From Diadema setosum (taxonomy: Eukaryota; Echinodermata; Echinoidea; Diadematoida; Diadematidae), in the NCBI GenBank assembly GCA_033980235.1, contig CM067068.1, positions 34,449,546-34,513,545 on the forward strand: a DNA stretch of 64,000 nt. The letters run 5' to 3'. Below are positions 22,401 to 33,475 of this stretch, in pieces; the first letter of the stretch is position 1, and every line of letters begins with the position of its first letter. Position numbers and translations under genes: made by a program. The notes below the pieces were generated by a model that was not told where the DNA came from, made no database searches, and saw only the letters and a program-made list of their open reading frames with translations.

Positions 22401-25072
22401 AAATTCACCTTGTGTGAATCCCACAACTGGTAATATAAAGTGTTTTGTCGTATTCAATTCTGCTTAGTTTGCTGGTTGGTTTTGGTTTCTACTCAGTACA
22501 GGCCTGTTATAGATATTGCAATTCGCTTCATCACCCAGGACTATTAATTTTTTTTTCCTCTAACCGGGGAAGAAACCAGATAGAAAATCAATAAGAGATT
22601 GATTAATATCTCATTGCACAATGGAGGTTATGTTTTATGATGGTACCTTTCGCCATCCCAATGTATGAAAAATACATAAACATTAAAACGTAAAGAAACG
22701 GGTATGCGCGAAAAGAAATCCGTGAAATACAATTGATGTTTATAGTCGACAGGGCACGTCCGAGTACTAATCTGACATTTATTTTCCCATTAGATAAAAA
22801 GAACAAACACAAACAGCTGTTTGAATATATATATATATATATCCAACAAAGTTTTTCTATAACATACGCACTATAGTGGTTAGGCCTATTATTTTCCTAC
22901 AACCGAGTAACGAAGATTTCACCCTCCTGCTCCCTCCATTATTGTTCCCAAGGGAGGAATTTACTTAGTTTTGCTGCGTAGGTCAAGCTTTGTGACTGCG
23001 TAAAGGCAACTTTTTGTGAACAAAGCACGCCTAAAATCTGAATACATTATAGAGCCGGCCTAGTGGAACGTACTCCAGCTCTGGACTCTTCTTGCTCTAA
23101 CCATGGGCTTACTGCACAACTCTCTTTAAAAAAAAAAAATCGAGTGAAAATATTCACTCTTAAAGGAGTGAATTAAGAAAAGAGTGAATTTAGAGTGAAA
23201 TTGGAGTGAATTTTGTGTGAAAATGTTCATTTTCACTCGTTTTAGAGTGACCTCGGGGATCACACCAAAATCTTCGAGTGATCCTTGAGGTCACAATATT
23301 TTCACTCGATTTTTTTTTTTTTTAGAGAGAATGGACTGGTAATGGATGTCTTTGTTTGTATACCATCATCACCGCCGCCACCTAATTATGTGTATCTTGA
23401 GTAGATTTAGATGTTTGGATAATGACGATTGTGTAATCGTGCATTGTCACCGACAAAAGAACCATTTCCCTCATTCCGTTAATATTTGACTGCGATACCT
23501 TTCAGACTCACTAACTGCTTTTGAGTTAACACTATTGATGGGGAGCAGCAAACCTTAAAACATGACAAATTTTTATCACGAAATTGGTAATTACTGAGGT
23601 GAACACTTGTGGAGACGCATGTACAGTTGCTTCAAGTTCAGAAATACATTTGTCTACCGTCACTGCGCATTATATTTTACTCTGAAACAATGCGAAAAAT
23701 GAGGAAGATGTACATAAAGATAACAAGTCACAATATACCTGTGAATATATTTGCTTTTATTCTGTTGTAAATTACGTGTATTTCGGAAATGAAATTGTTT
23801 GAGCCATGATTTCCCAATATACAATGCCACTGCATGCACATACATTTTTCGTTGTTTAAAAAGGATTATCTTCTGCGCATATGTGCATTTCATGAAGATT
23901 TCTTAAAGCGCCATCTTGATTTTATCCATGCTGACCGTCGGCGGTGATGATGAGATACTATATTCAATTCAATCAATCATAGTTTATTTCCAATCAACAA
24001 AATCAAAACATGATACAAAGTATACATGTCATGAAATGATATTGTGCAAACGTTTACAAAAGACTCATGTAGTATAGGAAATAAATTATATACAACAACA
24101 TAATGTACATTAATTACGAGGAACAATACATGTACAATTCGTGAGCGTTTGGAAAATGTATTATGGAAAATAGCGATCCACTAAAAAGCAAAGCTTGTGG
24201 GACGTGGATCGCTAGATGAATAATAAGTAAACAATAATTATATTATTCAAGGTTTTTTTTTACAGCTGTTGTATCAAATGTAAATTACTTAAGTCATTTG
24301 TAATAATATAGTTATTTTGAGATACGCTGGCTTCGGCAATAATAAGAAATAAGAATAGAATATCAATGCTAATGCCCAGACAGTGTTCATTGAACTGCGT
24401 GTACCGGGAAAATATGACAAGGGCGACACACTCGTACAGACATTCAGTTACCCACACACATATAAGACGCGAGACAGTACCGAGAAGAGAGAAGACAATA
24501 ACAATACAAGTCTACGAAGAACAAAGACAGGAAAGGAAGAGGAAAGAAGAGAGAAGAGAGGTCTGCATACAGATCACGCCAAGTGCTGCGACATCAGGAC
24601 AGGTGAAACCTCAAAGCAATTTAAATTATCTAAAATTATAAGTAGATAATAAGTGTTTTCTGAATTTGTATCTAAATGTGAGGAATTTGGGGGAATATTT
24701 GAAACTATTATCTAAATTATTCCAGATTATCTAGATAATAGTATAGGAATTAAAAGGATGTGTTAAATCTTATTGTGACGCTTTTGAGAGAAATTCAGGT
24801 TCATGAATTAATTATCGAGTGATGAATGTCCCTGTGGAGGGCCTGGTATGTATATGCTGTAACCATGTACTGATATTAAACTGAAAGATCACCGGGCGTG
24901 GTCGTAGAGTGTAGTTTATCTGAATAGAAAGCCTTGGCAGTGAACATGACGTCATCAGCTGAAAATAACACAAAATGTCCTCCTCTTTCCCGCCTCGTCC
25001 TCCTACCCCCTAACGTCTTCAGTTTGTAAATGTCTGTGTTTATCAATTCTTCGGCCAAGTGTAAACTGCAGA

Positions 25073-25116
<44 letters not shown>

Positions 25117-26674
25117 GCAGAACGTCAGATTCTGCGTTGGAATGCTCAGACATAACATGAAACCGTCGCCGATAGTGTGGGTCCATGATTTATGAATGCT
25201 CCGCACTACAACGGCCAGGGTCATCTGCTCCTTGTACCTCAAGTCCGTTACCGACGGAAGTGTATGCGTGCCATAAATCCCTGAAGTATGTGTATCTTGA
25301 TAAAGGTCAAAGATCAGATGGATAGCGAAAGTTGAATTAGGAATGAGGAGCTATTGAAATAACTCCTGCGTGCGAGCTAATTTGTGTAGCGGACCACCAT
25401 TTTAAAAAGCGACATTGTTCTTGGACAACTCTGTTATAGAAGGACAGTACACAGTACGTCATGAATTTCATATCAAAGACCAAAGATCAAAGACTGAGAG
25501 AGGAGGCACACGCGAAAAAGGTCGAATGAATGATAAACATAAAGATCGGACTCGGATCATAGTCCACCTGAAGACACATATGCTAGTACACTTTCGATTT
25601 ATTATTTCTACAAGTAAACCACGCGTACGTCACAGATACAATGATCACAGAGCCTAATTATATCTAGAATATTGGACTTGAAACATATAAAGTCCATATT
25701 AGTCACGCAATGTACATGTATTATGCCTTCATTGAAGTACATTAGTGAAGTAGCCAAACTATATTTAGCAGCTCGTTTAGGGCCTACTCCTTGATAACGA
25801 GAACATATAGTATAGGCACTGTATAGGCATATACAGTACTCATTCATCGATCTTTGCCCCATACCTGTGGCAGAAAACGAGTTGGAATGCGTCTTCATAT
25901 ATCTAAATAGAACTCATCTGGTTTACTATTACATTTTGACATGATAATTTCTCAAAATCTAAACAGGAGACGACGTCACAAACTTCATCAAATCAAGACA
26001 TAGCGCCTATCCATCAAGTCTTATCACTTTTCACCATTTATAAGAAATTGTTATAATCGGGAACAATTTTTGAGCAGCTGTCTTGATTATCTTCAAATCC
26101 TTAATTGCAAGCGTTACATAATCCAGATGAGTCGGATTCATTACCCTCGAAATAGGGTAAGATCAGCAAAAACAACAACAACACCAACAACGAACTTTTG
26201 AGAGGACGATAAAGGTTAAGAGTTCGAATTTGTTTTCATTTCCATTAAATGAACGGAGAAAATTACATTCCATGCATAAGCAGAACATATTTGTAATAAT
26301 AGCAAAAGCGTAAATTCACAAAACAGTAAAACAAGGTGCCACTTATAACCAGAATAACTGACTGAATTTTGTTATCTCCGTCATCAGATAAAAATAATAT
26401 ACGCAAATTACATAAACATTGCATATACTGCACATACAGTAGGAAGAAACGCAACGGGATTGTCCGTTCAGCCGTATCTGCAAAATATGACAGTTCTTCC
26501 ACCGGGTCCCGTATTTACATTTCGATCTTAAAGCAAAAAACTGTGTATATTCCTGCTTGGTCTGTCAACAGCGTAATTCAATATGTATTGATATGATATA
26601 GTATAATATAATACAATATAGTATAATATAAAATAAAATAATATTATATTATATCATAATATCATATCATAATA

Positions 26675-26707
<33 letters not shown>

Positions 26708-26913
26708 TCTCTAAAAAAACGAGTGAAAATTTTCACTCTGAAAAGAGTGAATACAAAAAAGAGTGAATTTCGAGTGAAATTGGAGTGAATTTTGAGTGAA
26801 AATGCTCATTTTCACTCATTTTGGAGTGAATTTTACTCGAAATTCACTCTTTTTTGTATTCACTCTTTTCAGAGTGAAAATTTTCACTCGATTTTTTTAG
26901 AGAGTATATATAT

Positions 26914-26973
<60 letters not shown>

Positions 26974-28172
26974 CATATAATTATGATATTTATTAAGCAA
27001 TGTTGCTTTCATTTTTCTCTTCCCCGCCTTTAGCGTAGCCGTTGCTTCTGTGTAGGTTAATCACCTTATATGCAATGTTATGTTTAGTTCCGTCTTTGGC
27101 ATTGTCTTCCGTTAATTAAGACTCTGGTATCACTGATTGAAATCTGCTCCTAAACTACGTACTTGTATTTTATATCCGTTATCATTATACATTTCTTTAT
27201 CCTTTTCCCCCTCTTGACCTATACAAGCTACATACTCAAAACGCTGTTCTCTATACTTTTCGAGGAAATATATTTCAAGGAGCAGTTCCTGCACGTTGAT
27301 AATTGCGTGATCAATGTTTTCACTTTCACTTTTGTATCATGATCTTATTTCACTCCGGTTAAATAGAAAGGACGTTAACTTTAACGGGATTCCATGCATT
27401 TGCGTGCAACAACCGCATAGACACAATAACTTTAAGTGTAACGCCATCATGTACTAATACACAAAAAGCAACCACATGATTATGCCACTATATGCAGCCA
27501 TTGTCCCTGCAGCTTTGTCATCTCCATTCTGGGTGCCACACTCACACAACGCACACAGACACACACACACACAAAAAAAAAAAACAAACATCGTACCCTG
27601 ACATATTTTGTCAATGCATTTCAATCGAAGAGATAATAAAGGATATCACTATAATAGATTTCAGTTCTCTGTCTATTCCCTTGTAGTCTGACTTCACAGG
27701 ACATTGTCCACTCTACCCAACGATAACAAAACAAGGTGGTGGTAGCTTCCGCATCACAACACACGATGTCTCCAACTGCAACTACGTGATTGGATTTAAT
27801 GTAAGTAAAGCTTTTGTCATCATTACTACATAATATGCTCAGTTGAAAACAAGAACGAACACATCTTTCTTCAGATAAGATTCAGTTCAAAACCAGCAGA
27901 GATTAGATTCATTGGACAGGCGTATACGGTATGTTTGCATGTACGTGTACGTTCCTATAATGACTGTACTGGCACGGGGTGCGCTCCTAATCAGCATCCG
28001 GGCTTCCACTCAACCACTAAACGAAGCGGCCTTTTTTTTACCCGCACCATATATCATTAGCATAGTCTGCCTGCACTGCACGAGACACACCCCTTAGCTC
28101 GACGCTACATTCAGAATGATGGATCCTGTCGAGTACGGTAGTATATATAATATACAAATATACATATATACC

Positions 28173-28225
<53 letters not shown>

Positions 28226-31200
28226 CATACATACAAATGTGTGTATATATATATATAATATAATATATCACAAATATGTTTTATATTTCCTTTTGTATTG
28301 TTTTACACATGTAATTTACTCTACGCTCATATAAACTCATTCTGTATATGAAGTGTTTGTTCGCAAAAACCGATAAGTCCATATTTGCCAAATGGAGATA
28401 TTTGCGATTAAAGGTCAAGAAAAATAAAGAAAATGATAAGATTTTTTTGGGCTTCTTTTGACCATACCTTCAAAAATGTACCTTTATATGTAGTGACCAA
28501 TATATCATTTAAAAGGTATTATTTTGTACTTTATGACAGAGACGGTACTTCAAAATCTTCAAAAATGGACCTATCGGTTTTTGCAAACAAACTCTTCATA
28601 TAATGAAGTACCATTTAAGGTCTGTATTCACTGAATTTCATTTTTTTTTAACTATTGTTTGATGCATCTGTAGATGTATGTTACAATGATGCATTTGTAT
28701 GGAAATTTGATGTAATGAAATGAAAAATGTGTTGAGTCTTCTCATCCAGTGATGGCCGTACAGCAACTTGAAAGCTTCATAACTTTTGAACGGATTGGCA
28801 GATACTCCTCAAAGTTTTACTGATATGTCATACTAATATTGCTGCTTACACTAGATCCCCATCAGTGGCGGATCCAGAGGGGGGCGTAACCGGCGCACGA
28901 CACCCCCTTTATTTTTCGTTAAAAACAAAAGAACACTGCAAAAAGTCCGGTGTTAGTGAACACCGAGCTGGTGTTAAATTTTCGGTGCTCATTTATGGTG
29001 TTAAATTAACACCCCGGGTGTCATTTCCAAATTTTAAACTGTTTTTTGAAGAGTTTCTTAGTAACTGCACTTCTTGTTGATTTTTAATTTAAGCAAGACG
29101 ATCAAGAATTTTACATTAAAATACTAGATTTTTGAAAAAAATGTGAAAATAAATTTACACCAAAGTAACACCAGCTGGTGTGGTCTCTTATTGAAGCTGG
29201 ACGGGTGTTAAACCATTGATTTCAACACCAACAAATATCAAATCAACACCATGTGGTGTCATTTTTGAATTAACACCAGTACAGTGTCAAAATAACACCA
29301 GGAAGTGTCAGGTGGACACTTTTCAACACCATCTCAGTGCATTTTTAACACCTGTGGGTGTGGTCCTTCATTGAAGTTTGATCGGTGTTAGATTTAACAC
29401 CCGTGGTGTTAAATCTAACACCGATGTTTTTACAGGGAACTATAAGAAAAAAAAATTGAAACCTGGAAGTGGCACCAGAAATATTAGTCACGCCCCCCCC
29501 CCCCTTTACAGAATTCCTGGATCCGCCCCTGCCCATGGTATATTTTGAGTACATTCGGATGAATCGTATCCCTCCTTTAATGAGGGAAAGCTAATGAATT
29601 ATGTTATTTTCAAAGTGTTGACCGAATCAATTTTTTATTTTATCTGCTCTTCATGACGTTTTTTCTTCCCCTTCTTCTTCTTCTTCTTTTTCTTCTGCTT
29701 CTCTTTCTACTTGCAGGCTGTTGCTCTTTTGCTAGCCATCATAATTGGAATAGGTAGAGCTGTGGAAGTGATCAAACAACCGGGCTTGTCGGATAAGTAA
29801 GCTGATACTTTTGTATGACATGTCACATGATTTGCATGATTACATTTGCGAGGTTTTATATAGATCTGCGACGCATGTATGAGTAGCCTATTGTAGTTGA
29901 TGCCTTGCCTTGTTGACATGATTGGCCGCGGTGAGACGCATCGCGCCAAACACATTCAGAAAAAATAATAATAATAAATAGATAAGATAAAATAAAACTT
30001 ATTTCCATTACATAATTTTTCATATAAGATTTTGGTAAAAATTTATAATCATGTACCATATTAATATGTTATTGATTTGATTATCAACCCATTGGGTTAG
30101 TAAAAAGAGACATCTTACGCATCAGTGAACACATTCCTTGTTGTCTTTCAAGACACAAAAGATAAATTACAGAAAATGGCATTATAACAGTTCAGTTTAA
30201 CGCAATGAAAGACATGAATGATTATTAGCAAAATTTGGCATTTTGCTCCCTCGTATCTCTTTAAATCCTGAAACAAAAATGCTTGAAGATAAAATGAGGG
30301 TTTTTGGGGGGAAGTTAAAATTTTCTTTAATTTTTCTCCCTTTAAACAAATGAAATTTGTGAGATCGCAACTGCTGATCTGTAATGTAACAAACATGTCG
30401 GGGAAAATATTGTACTGCGTAAACCAATGGGGTGGGTGGTGTATGAAAAACTTTTGTACATGCAAGCCCTCTACGTTTAGTTACACAGTTGTCTAGGAAG
30501 CATGATTTATTAAAGTCTTGCTGAGTAAAAATGAGCTACAAAGCTTTGTTGTTTTGCTTTCCAGTTCGCTGATTTCCCTCATCATCGGGATACTATGCGG
30601 AGTGACCACAATTCTTGCCCTCACCTCTGCCTGCATCGTGACGGTGGGATTCAAATCCCTGTGTAACCAACTCGTGTCTCTTACACCCGAGGAATTGAGG
30701 TCCTACGCCAAGTGAGTATATGCATGCACCTTCCGAGTTCTATAAAAGAATAAAAATAATGAATAAAATAAAAGAATAAAAATAATGAATTATGAACTGA
30801 AGCTGGTATTTGAGTGGATTCAGGTAAATAAATTGTCGCTCAATATAAATGAGACTACTTATATGGTTTTCAGTAACACAATGAAATCTCTTCCAGGTTT
30901 AGTTTTAGTGAACGGTTTACAGTTGAACCAAATAGATTCAACAAATTTTTAAGGTATTTATATTGACAGTAAATGGAAGGTACATGTTGATAATTTTGTG
31001 CAAATTGTTGTGCAAGAATGTTGGAGTTATTCATAAACTGAAATATCTCTTCCCAAAGCCAATATTGCGGTATCTTTATACAACTTTATTATTACCCTAC
31101 TTGAATTACGGGATATTAGCCTGGGGAATTGCTCAAAGACTAAAATCGATTCGTTATTTTTGATTCAGAAAAGGGCCTTGCGGACTATAAATCGGGCACA

Positions 31201-32899
31201 ATATTTTGATCACACTAATGAATTGTTTGTTTCAAGTAAATTGTTAAAAATTTATGATTTGTATTTGTATCATGTTGGAATTTTTATGCATAAGTTGAAT
31301 ACTTGTGATCTTCCTAGTATATTTTCCTCAATGTTCGTTAAAAACAGTGATATTCATATTTACCCTACAAGACACAGTGAATCCTATCATTTTCCCCTGT
31401 TCGTACAGTTTTAGCCCTTAAGACAATTACATCGACCGGCGCTTCTTTCTGGAATGAGTTAGATTCGATTCGGTTGCAATCAAGTTCTTTAAGTTCCTTT
31501 AAGCAAAATCTCAAAGCCAATTATCTAAAATCCTATTTTCAATTAATTTGCCGTAATCATTTGAAAAATTTCTGCGTACTGAATGAAATGATGCTTCACT
31601 TGGATGACCTCATTAGTTTGATCAACTTGCTCCTTTTCTTTTAATAGCATTTACACCATAAGTTTAATCATAAACATCATACTAAACTTTGTACATTCCG
31701 TAAACTTTATAATATTCTCGATATCTTGCATTTTGCATGTTACGTCACTTTTGACATTGATATACTGTACTAAAAGCCTATATTATATTTTTGGAACCCA
31801 CATCCTACAAGCTTTACTTTTTAGTGGGTTCCTCATATTACACGTCAATTATACGTCCTTATACATTTGTGCAATTTTGGTTCAAACTGATCATTGTGTT
31901 AAAAAGCATTTCTTTTTCAATATCAAATGGAATATAAAACCAGTATGAAATATGGAATATGGAGCATGAATAAAAGAAAAATCTTACAAAAAGAGTAAAT
32001 TTGACCACAGAAAATGTTATTTGGCGATGCTTAACCCAAGACATAAAACGTGTTCATTATATAATGTCACTCGTTTGTCTATAAAAAGTCAAAGATTCTT
32101 CATGTGAAATTAAAAAATTTTCACTACGCGATTACGACACCAACATAAAATCACCCAATTAAAGCAAGAGTTTTCAACCCACTGTAATATACTGCACTAC
32201 ACTATTTATTCTCCATAATCGTGATGAAATTATTAAGCTGAAAATATTTTGTTGACGTAAACATCACTTTGCTACTGCCTATTTTTTAGGAAGGTTTAAC
32301 TTATTGTGCCTCGGTTTAGAGGAAGGTAGATCCCAATGTTTGTTGTTGATCAGACAAATACACTGGCAGTGATTGACTGACAATTATCAACAGAATGGAC
32401 AGAATGTTACTCTTTAAAGTCTTTATTAATTTTGTTGTTGATTTTTTCTTTGTTCTTAAGATGTATAACAAAAATAGAAAGCATTATTATATAATTATAA
32501 TGATTATGTATTCATTTGCCTCAGAACTGATGATGAGTGTTTTATAGAAGTTAACACAAGTCAATATGCATTTGCATTGCCTTGACCTTTTTCAAAATGC
32601 TCTGTTTTCTTTACTGTCTTTCTTTGCTCATTTAACGAACAGGTGTGTTCACTTCCAGCAAACTCCAGTGAAAGGATATGACATGAGTCATTTCCATGAC
32701 TATCTCAGCGACGCACAGGTATGAACGTCTGATGGTAATTGCTAAAAGATAATGGTCCACATGATATTACAAACATTGGACAGTCAATGTGTGACAGTGG
32801 CTTCCCTAACTTTTCGTACATTATATATTGTTCACTTTGCAGATTTATTGCTATATCTCATTATTATGGATGTTTTGCTATTGTATGTTTTGTTCTTTT

Positions 32900-32936
<37 letters not shown>

Positions 32937-32941
32937 TACAC

Positions 32942-32985
<44 letters not shown>

Positions 32986-33475
32986 ATGAAAAATACGCTG
33001 TATAAAATGCCTTATCATTATTACTATGATTATTCCACAATGAAGGCCTCACGTTAACATCATTGTTCGTTACAGAATAAAAAAGAGTGAAGTGTAAGAC
33101 TCCTGTTTTGTTGAAATACGAAAATGATTTGAATTCAGGTTTCTAGGATGACTCGATCAGAAATAGACGCATGTGTTGGCTGCATCTAGAAGTAAGTTCG
33201 ATTTGCCCCTTGATTCCTAAACCTCAGTTATCGTAAGCTTGTACTCATATGGTAACTTTCACCGCAGTGAATAAACTGGCTATGCGAATGATAATTCCAG
33301 TTTCTAACTTGAAGAGGTTTTTGAGACTTACTCTCCATTAGATTCATCTCTACCTCAATTACAGATCGCTTCCTGGGTGAACGTGTTACTATGGTTACTA
33401 GTGTGCGTGGCTACCTACCTCCTCTACTTTTGCTTCCGAGTGAGGAGAAAGGGCGACCTTCCCGTGAGGACCTGA
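19366..33475 (+). CDS. TMEM179/TMEM179B-like four-pass membrane protein, gene 1 (6 exons)
   Basis: Exons: 19366-19467, 27687-27800, 29717-29796, 30565-30711, 32643-32718 and 33365-33475. All five introns are GT-AG, with phases 0, 0, 2, 2, 0, and the joined frame is 209 residues. The start has a good context (AACGCCATGG). Transmembrane segments lie in exon 1 (about residues 7-30), exon 3 (73-86), exon 4 (101-128) and exon 6 (178-196). Exon 2 encodes a non-membrane loop with two cysteines (FTGHC, NCNY). The family resemblance rests on the order short N-terminal TM, Cys loop, TM, TM ending IVTVGFKSLC, a loop ending DAQIASW, TM, plus matching length. In vertebrate TMEM179 the corresponding phrases are SVGFTMWC and AIAQFGLWASW. 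Its cellular role is poorly known. The tail is short and basic (FRVRRKG). Intron 1 is 8.2 kb; introns hold MITEs and a LINE-A fragment. A paralogue lies convergently at 50678-56721. Confidence 0.85.
20051..20706. mobile_element. Foldback/MITE with arms of about 220 bp, TA-flanked
   Basis: It begins TACACTGGACAGCAG and ends CTGCTGTCCAGTGTA-like (TGCTGTCCAGTGTA). Inner pairs include GAAAGTACCCACTT/AAGTGGGTACTTTC and GTGACTTTTGATTCAGTGACC with its complement in the left arm. Flanking TA suggests a Tc1/mariner-type origin. It sits in intron 1 of the TMEM179-like gene. Confidence 0.8.
20780..21015. repeat. Palindromic repeat with C-run/G-run arms
   Basis: A central palindrome pairs GGACTAAATAAAGGTTATG with CATAACCTTTATTTAGTTT around about 20875-20935. 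Outer arms hold a C-rich run (20802-20817) and a G-run (20982-20999) and end CAGCCGC on both sides. Confidence 0.65.
21016..23119. other. Intron 1 of gene 1: nothing recognised
   Basis: AT-rich DNA with a G-run at 21773-21784 and a short (AT)n at 22826-22842. No splice-bounded exon was seen. Confidence 0.5.
23120..23330. mobile_element. MITE of the GAGTGAAAAT family, copy 1
   Basis: Ends are TCTCTTTAAAAAA and TTTTTTTAGAGAGA. Internally it is built of repeated GAGTGAA/TTCACTC words that pair across the element. It is the same family as 26707-26904 but more diverged in its right half. Confidence 0.8.
23331..23959. other. Intron 1 of gene 1: nothing recognised
   Basis: No repeat or exon was identified by eye. 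Confidence 0.5.
23960..24245 (-). mobile_element. LINE-A 3' end fragment
   Basis: Minus-strand sequence ends GGAAATAAACTATGATTGA, as in the tail at 12463, and contains the conserved 22-nt-loop hairpin at 24171-24214, the same distance (about 210 nt) from the 3' end as in the long copy at 7365-10797. Confidence 0.75.
24171..24214 (-). other. LINE-A 3' UTR stem-loop (11-bp stem, 22-nt loop)
   Basis: TAGCGATCCAC (24171-24181) pairs with GTGGATCGCTA (24204-24214). Its loop is identical to the loop at 7574-7595 at 18 of 22 positions, whereas about half of the stem positions differ with pairing kept. Confidence 0.85.
24246..26589. other. Intron 1 of gene 1: nothing recognised except (GT)n
   Basis: A (GT)n run at 25077-25114. 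The open frames are short, with no domain or splice context. Confidence 0.5.
26590..26970. repeat. (TA)n/(TAATA)n microsatellite interrupted by a MITE
   Basis: ATAATATA-type repeats and pure TA runs lie at 26590-26706 and 26905-26970, split by the MITE at 26707-26904. Confidence 0.9.
26707..26904. mobile_element. MITE of the GAGTGAAAAT family, copy 2 (near-perfect palindrome)
   Basis: CTCTCTAAAAAAACGAGTGA on the left pairs with TCACTCGATTTTTTTAGAGAG on the right, and most of the intervening sequence also pairs. It sits in a TA repeat, consistent with TA target choice. It has no ORF. Confidence 0.9.
26971..27686. other. End of intron 1: nothing recognised
   Basis: CA-rich run at 27547-27572. 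The pyrimidine tract and TTGTAG acceptor for exon 2 lie at its end. Confidence 0.5.
27687..27800 (+). CDS. TMEM179-like gene 1, exon 2
   Basis: Encodes 38 residues of the loop after the first membrane segment, with SDFTGHCPLYPT and SNCNYVIGFN; these two cysteines match the positions of conserved cysteines in TMEM179. Flanked by TTGTAG and GTAAGT, phase 0 on both sides. Confidence 0.85.
28140..28262. repeat. (TA)n microsatellite in intron 2
   Basis: TATATA runs with a CCGG interruption near 28172. Confidence 0.9.
28345..28602. mobile_element. 258-bp MITE in intron 2
   Basis: Left end TATATGAAGTGTTTGTTCGC and right end GCAAACAAACTCTTCATATA are near-complementary. The paired stretch continues through AAAAACCGATAAGTCCA and TGGACCTATCGGTTTTT. 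TATA at both edges may be the target duplication. Confidence 0.85.
28862..29535. mobile_element. GGCGGATCCAG repeat, split by a nested MITE
   Basis: AGTGGCGGATCCAGAGGGGG on the left mirrors CTGGATCCGCCCCT on the right. The element is interrupted at 28934-29438 by the MITE described next. Confidence 0.7.
28934..29438. mobile_element. MITE of the CACTGCAAAAA family, copy 1
   Basis: It starts CACTGCAAAAAG, ends CGATGTTTTTACAGgg, and is filled with GGTGTTAA/TTAACACC words that can pair across the element. Copy 2 at 54472-54989 is closely similar over its whole length. Confidence 0.85.
29717..29796 (+). CDS. TMEM179-like gene 1, exon 3
   Basis: Encodes membrane segment 2 (AVALLLAIIIGIG) and VIKQPGLSD. 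A strong pyrimidine tract and CTTGCAG precede it; the donor is GTAAGC. It ends in phase 2. Confidence 0.85.
30565..30711 (+). CDS. TMEM179-like gene 1, exon 4
   Basis: Encodes membrane segment 3, the signature-like IVTVGFKSLCNQL and SLTPEELRSYA. TTTCCAG acceptor, GTGAGT donor, phase 2 at both ends. It aligns directly with 56721-56590. Confidence 0.9.
30786..31960 (+). mobile_element. LINE-A fragment in intron 4
   Basis: Starts in the RT thumb region (WIQVNKLSLNIN), continues with LLPYLNYGILAWG and IYPTRHSESYHFPL, matching in order the C-terminus of the copy at 8094-10505. Two or three frame breaks. The 3' UTR carries the family hairpin at 31793-31832. It is in the same orientation as the host gene. 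Confidence 0.85.
31793..31832 (+). other. LINE-A 3' UTR stem-loop (9-bp stem, 22-nt loop)
   Basis: GGAACCCAC (31793-31801) pairs with GTGGGTTCC (31824-31832). The 22-nt loop contains ACAAGCTTTACTTTTTA, the reverse complement of the loop phrase in the two minus-strand copies. The stem sequence is again different. Confidence 0.85.
31961..32642. other. End of intron 4: nothing recognised
   Basis: AT-rich, no repeat or exon seen before the exon 5 acceptor. Confidence 0.5.
32643..32718 (+). CDS. TMEM179-like gene 1, exon 5
   Basis: Encodes the loop CVHFQQTPVKGYD ... HDYLSDAQ. The first base completes a Lys codon split by intron 4. The sister gene has a 76-nt exon of identical length at 56143-56068. 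Confidence 0.9.
32897..32990. repeat. (TA)n microsatellite in intron 5
   Basis: TA runs with CATACACCTG and GTATG interruptions. Confidence 0.9.
33365..33475 (+). CDS. TMEM179-like gene 1, exon 6 (terminal)
   Basis: Encodes membrane segment 4 (IASWVNVLLWLLVCVATYLL) and a basic cytoplasmic tail ending LPVRT before TGA. Confidence 0.9.
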   Translation: MASWVNVLLWLLVCVATYLLYFCFRVRRKGDLPVRT

